Shown here: in pieces, positions 61,126 to 64,000 of the stretch
Layout: each line of letters begins with the position of its first letter
Position numbering within the stretch: the first letter of the stretch is position 1
NCBI GenBank assembly: GCA_012932295.1
Contig: JAAONU010000022.1
Span: 1,401,094-1,465,093, forward strand
Direction: 5' to 3'
DNA length: 64,000 nucleotides
From: Cyclina sinensis
Taxonomy: Eukaryota; Mollusca; Bivalvia; Venerida; Veneridae
Made by a program: the position numbers and the translations under genes
The notes under the pieces: model-generated
Seen by the model: the letters and a program-made list of their open reading frames with translations, nothing else
Databases searched by the model: none
Told to the model about the DNA's origin: nothing

Positions 61126-62250
61126 TACCATCATTTCATTGTAGTTTTGCCGTCGTTTCAAAGTACAGTCGTGTTTCATTGTCGTAGGATCGTGCAAAGT
61201 GGTTTATTATCTTTAAAATACCTAACGGATGACTACGTACCACAAAGACAATAGCCTATATTTAAACTATCCTGCAGATTTGTTTAAATGGCTGTACTTT
61301 TAAATGCGAAAGGGCAATAAAATCAATCATGACGTTTTTTGCCAATAAAAGCAAATGCTCATTTACCGTAATTAAACATGTAATAACAGAAACAAGCATG
61401 GTACATTTTTGTATCTTCTTTTCTATAATTGTACTCTTAATGATATAATGTCTGTTTTTTAACTTTTGAAAAATATAATCCTCTCTCTCTCTCTCTCTCT
61501 CTCTCCCTCTCTCTCTTCAAAGGCTTCGTTTTATATATAATTTCAATGATATAGCTCAGTGGTTTGGTTATAAGCTCCACTTCGGTAAACTTCTTTTATT
61601 ATATGTGAACGACAAATGTCAATATTTTAAGTGACAAGCCCAACATCATATAAACACCATTAACATAAAAATGTTTCAAGATATTGCTTGCTGTATGCTA
61701 TAAGTGATCTTTTGCAATACTTTGAAGATATCAAAAGTTAGATCTATGAATTTCAATGATCATGATTTTGAATAATTGTAGATGTAAATCTTATTTATCG
61801 TATATGTCCTCTTTATCTATTACCGCTATATGTGATTTGTGATATTTCAGTGTCTAGCCTTTTTGGCAATTTTTGTGCAATTTAGAGGGATATACCCAAA
61901 TATTAGCCGACAATTACTTCCGCTTTTGTTTTATGTAACGTAACACTATGCTTATAGAACCTGTAAGTTTCAGTAAATGTTGTGTTGCGAATAAATGGAT
62001 TCAGACACCAAATATGGTTCTTTTAATGAAGTAAATGGATCAACTAAATCAGTCCAAACAATAATGATAAATTTAAAATTGTACGGTGATAAGTTTAGTT
62101 TTAATAGTTTTAATCTGCAAGCGTTTATCGCCCTTTAGCAGTCGGAGTCAGTCGGGCAGTTAACCGTAACCATTGTTCCTGGGATGGACAAATATTAGAC
62201 TCCGACTTTCCAATACTGTAATTACATTTGTATACATCACTGTACATACT
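61126..62250. other. Non-coding stretch with a CT microsatellite
   Basis: (CT)n at 61480-61517. No gene recognised elsewhere in this stretch. Confidence 0.5.
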
Positions 62251-62254
62251 TCCA

Positions 62255-62395
62255 AAAAGACTTACAGAACAAAGAAATAGATTCGGGTTGAAAAAAGGTA
62301 AACATATCAACACAGAACTGAAGCTTAAGTCAAACAAAACTGTGGCGCACGCAATGACGGACAGCACCAAATTTATATCCCCTTGCCCACAGTAA
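62255..62395. repeat. Probable dispersed repeat fragment
   Basis: Wording such as 'GGCGCACGCAATGACGGACAGCACC' and 'TTTATATCCCCTTGCCC' is like a dispersed bivalve repeat known to me in general form. No ends visible. Confidence 0.3.
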
Positions 62396-62778
62396 TGTCG
62401 ATTTATACATGATAAATGTTAATTGGTGTTACTTTTAAATGCAATAATATTTGTAAAAACATGCATACTATCATTAGGAATATTTACAGAGGAAATCACT
62501 GTTTACCATATAAATGTAAATTTAATGGTTGTTTAAAGCCACACAAGTATTGTACAATATACTATAGTATTTTCGTTTATGTAGTTAGTTGGTGTGTATC
62601 GATGTGATTGTACCTTTATATTGTTTTCATTGAAGCAATTTGTACATTAATTTATAGATTTTAGTACAGTAATCTATAGACAAATGTATTTGAGATGATG
62701 ATGATTAAGGAAAATAAGTCTCATTATAAATGAAAGAATGGTAATGGTAAAACAAACTGAGAAATCAATAACAATATA

Positions 62779-62975
62779 TTGCGGAGAGCGGTGGCCTTGC
62801 GGTTAAGGTGTCTGGCTCTCAACCCAGTGATCGTGGGTTCGAGCCCTACCAGGGACACGACCATGTTTCCTCATATGCCACCAGTAATGGTTGGTTCTCC
62901 AAGAAGCGGACTAGAGAGTAATTTAAATAAGCTGCAAGTTTTATTAACAATCGAGCTAAGATAAATAATGTGTAG
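62779..62975 (+). repeat. tRNA-derived SINE
   Basis: The tRNA-like head has an A-box region GTGGCCTTGCGGTTAAGG near 62791-62808 and a T-arm with a closed 5-bp stem around TTCGAGC (GTGGG/CCTAC). A tail with 'ATGTTTCCTCATATGCCACCAG' and 'AAGCGGACTAGAGAGT' and then 'AATCGAGCTAAGATAAAT' follows. The anticodon stem closes only 4 bp with an 8-base loop, so it is not a working tRNA gene. The layout matches the tRNA-SINE type common in molluscs. Confidence 0.75.
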
Positions 62976-62979
62976 ACTA

Positions 62980-63400
62980 ACAATATAAAACATAACTTAC
63001 GAAATCCGGTGTAAGACAGCCCATTATAATTATATATCTCAACGCCTCGGTAGTATAATGTTCACGTTTTTGGCCCTTCCCTGTAAAAGTGTACTTATTT
63101 TAACAACAAACATTGATAACTATATTTTTGCAACTAAATCCACCTGCAATAAGATACCATGCATAAAAATTACCTTATTTTGTCATCCTTAAATAAACAA
63201 TTACGTTATTTTGTGCATAAATTGTCATCCTTAAGAAGACAATAAATATTATGTAAAGAGGAAGAATCTAAAACAGATTCCACATAATCTTTATACATGT
63301 CAAACATAAATACAAATAAATTATATAATCATCCTGTATGTTTGCTTTTAAATAAATGACCCGTTTAAGTCGGGTTATTATTCAAAAGTAAGTCAGTGTG
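62980..63400. other. Non-coding stretch
   Basis: A direct repeat of 'TTATTTTGT..AT...CCTTAA' wording lies near 63175-63235 (two copies). Nothing else seen. Confidence 0.4.
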
Positions 63401-63412
63401 TCAAACAAATAT

Positions 63413-63516
63413 TGTAGCGAATCTACCAAGTAGCGAATCTACCAAGCAGTGAATCTACCAAGTAGTGAATCTACCAAGTAGCAAATCTACCAAGTAGCAA
63501 ATCTACCAAGGAGCGA
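63413..63516. repeat. 16-bp tandem repeat, 6 copies
   Basis: Units of the form TAGCGAATCTACCAAG repeat every 16 bp from 63413 without spacers, with CG/TG/CA changes at the CpG. A related word follows near 63517-63537 (GCGAAATGACTAGACAGCGAAAC). Confidence 0.9.
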
Positions 63517-63539
63517 AATGACTAGACAGCGAAACGTCC

Positions 63540-64000
63540 AGTATCTCAATAATACAAACACAAGCTTGTATTACACTTGCTCTTCAGGTCATTATTCAAT
63601 CAGTAACTTCAAAGGAATGGGCAGAAATATATGGCCGAAATCACATTAGCCGATATTTGCTTAGTTCTAATTTCGGCATGTGTAGCACCACGGGGAGATT
63701 AATACGTAGGGCAAGGTTGCAAACTCTAAGCAGCGGTTACTTCCCTTTCATTGCGAGGAGATGGCAAGGTTGAACAAACTTGTTAATATGAAGGGACCGA
63801 ATGTTAAGAAAAAATGTTGCGAATTATCAAACATTATATTTTTAAGTTCATTCCTATAAAATATTTCGTAACCTTTTCGGGTTAAAATTTCAATAATCTT
63901 CATTCGGTGAAACGATGTAAAAATAAAAAGAAATTAATCTTCAAATAACAACTAGTCCACAACTTTTCTATAATTTTGGCGACTAATAATCATATCTTGG
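63540..64000. other. Non-coding stretch to the window end
   Basis: No recognisable gene or repeat. Confidence 0.4.

Noticed and set aside
62779..62860. Functional tRNA gene
   Set aside because: The A and B boxes and T-arm are good, but the anticodon stem and acceptor stem do not pair, and a SINE tail follows.
63413..63516. CRISPR-like array
   Set aside because: The 16-bp units abut without spacers, and the window is eukaryotic.

Overview
The window is AT-rich eukaryotic DNA with introns, short tandem repeats, satellites and tRNA-derived SINEs. The gene types point to a marine bivalve mollusc, probably a clam: a RING-less B-box/beta-propeller TRIM-like gene, secreted mosaic proteins with TSP1, sushi, PAN and kringle domains, and the dispersed 'AGCTCACCTGAG' repeat. 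The taxonomic call is inference. Most of the window is non-coding, and only three gene models hold up.

Layout. 1-9.7 kb has no gene. It carries a 576-bp satellite (about 4.56-8.96 kb) whose monomers hold two TTCGCCCTAA motifs, decayed and inverted outliers of it, a foldback and a GATA microsatellite. 9.9-19.9 kb is mostly unassigned, with two decayed minus-strand coding relics: a DGNHR (ParB-like) fragment at 13.58-13.99 kb and an unrecognised multi-block relic at 15.85-17.54 kb. 19.9-24 kb is a large inverted-repeat element. 26.5-28.05 kb is an intact TRIM-like coding exon. 30.15-32.2 kb is a bounded dispersed element. 33.4-34.2 kb is a TRIM-like pseudogene, followed at 35-38.1 kb by two tandem decayed copies of a sushi + MIB/HERC2 exon block. 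38.1-46.7 kb is decayed repeats.

46.8-49.25 kb is a four-exon gene for a secreted TSP1-sushi-MIB/HERC2 protein of 275 residues. 51.4-60.1 kb is a five-exon gene for a secreted PAN/apple-sushi-kringle protein of about 301 residues, whose last intron holds a 71-bp and a 56-bp tandem array. Both use mostly phase-1 exon borders, as exon-shuffled extracellular genes do. 60.1-64 kb holds minisatellites and a SINE.

How the genes relate. The two mosaic genes lie side by side on the + strand, share the sushi module and have signal peptides, so both products probably act outside the cell in recognition or adhesion. The decayed MIB/HERC2 copies at 35-38 kb show that this exon set has been duplicated and lost locally. 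The TRIM-like gene is an intracellular type and may belong to a separate local expansion. No prokaryotic, CRISPR or viral coding system is visible. All joins and domain calls were made by eye from the sequence.
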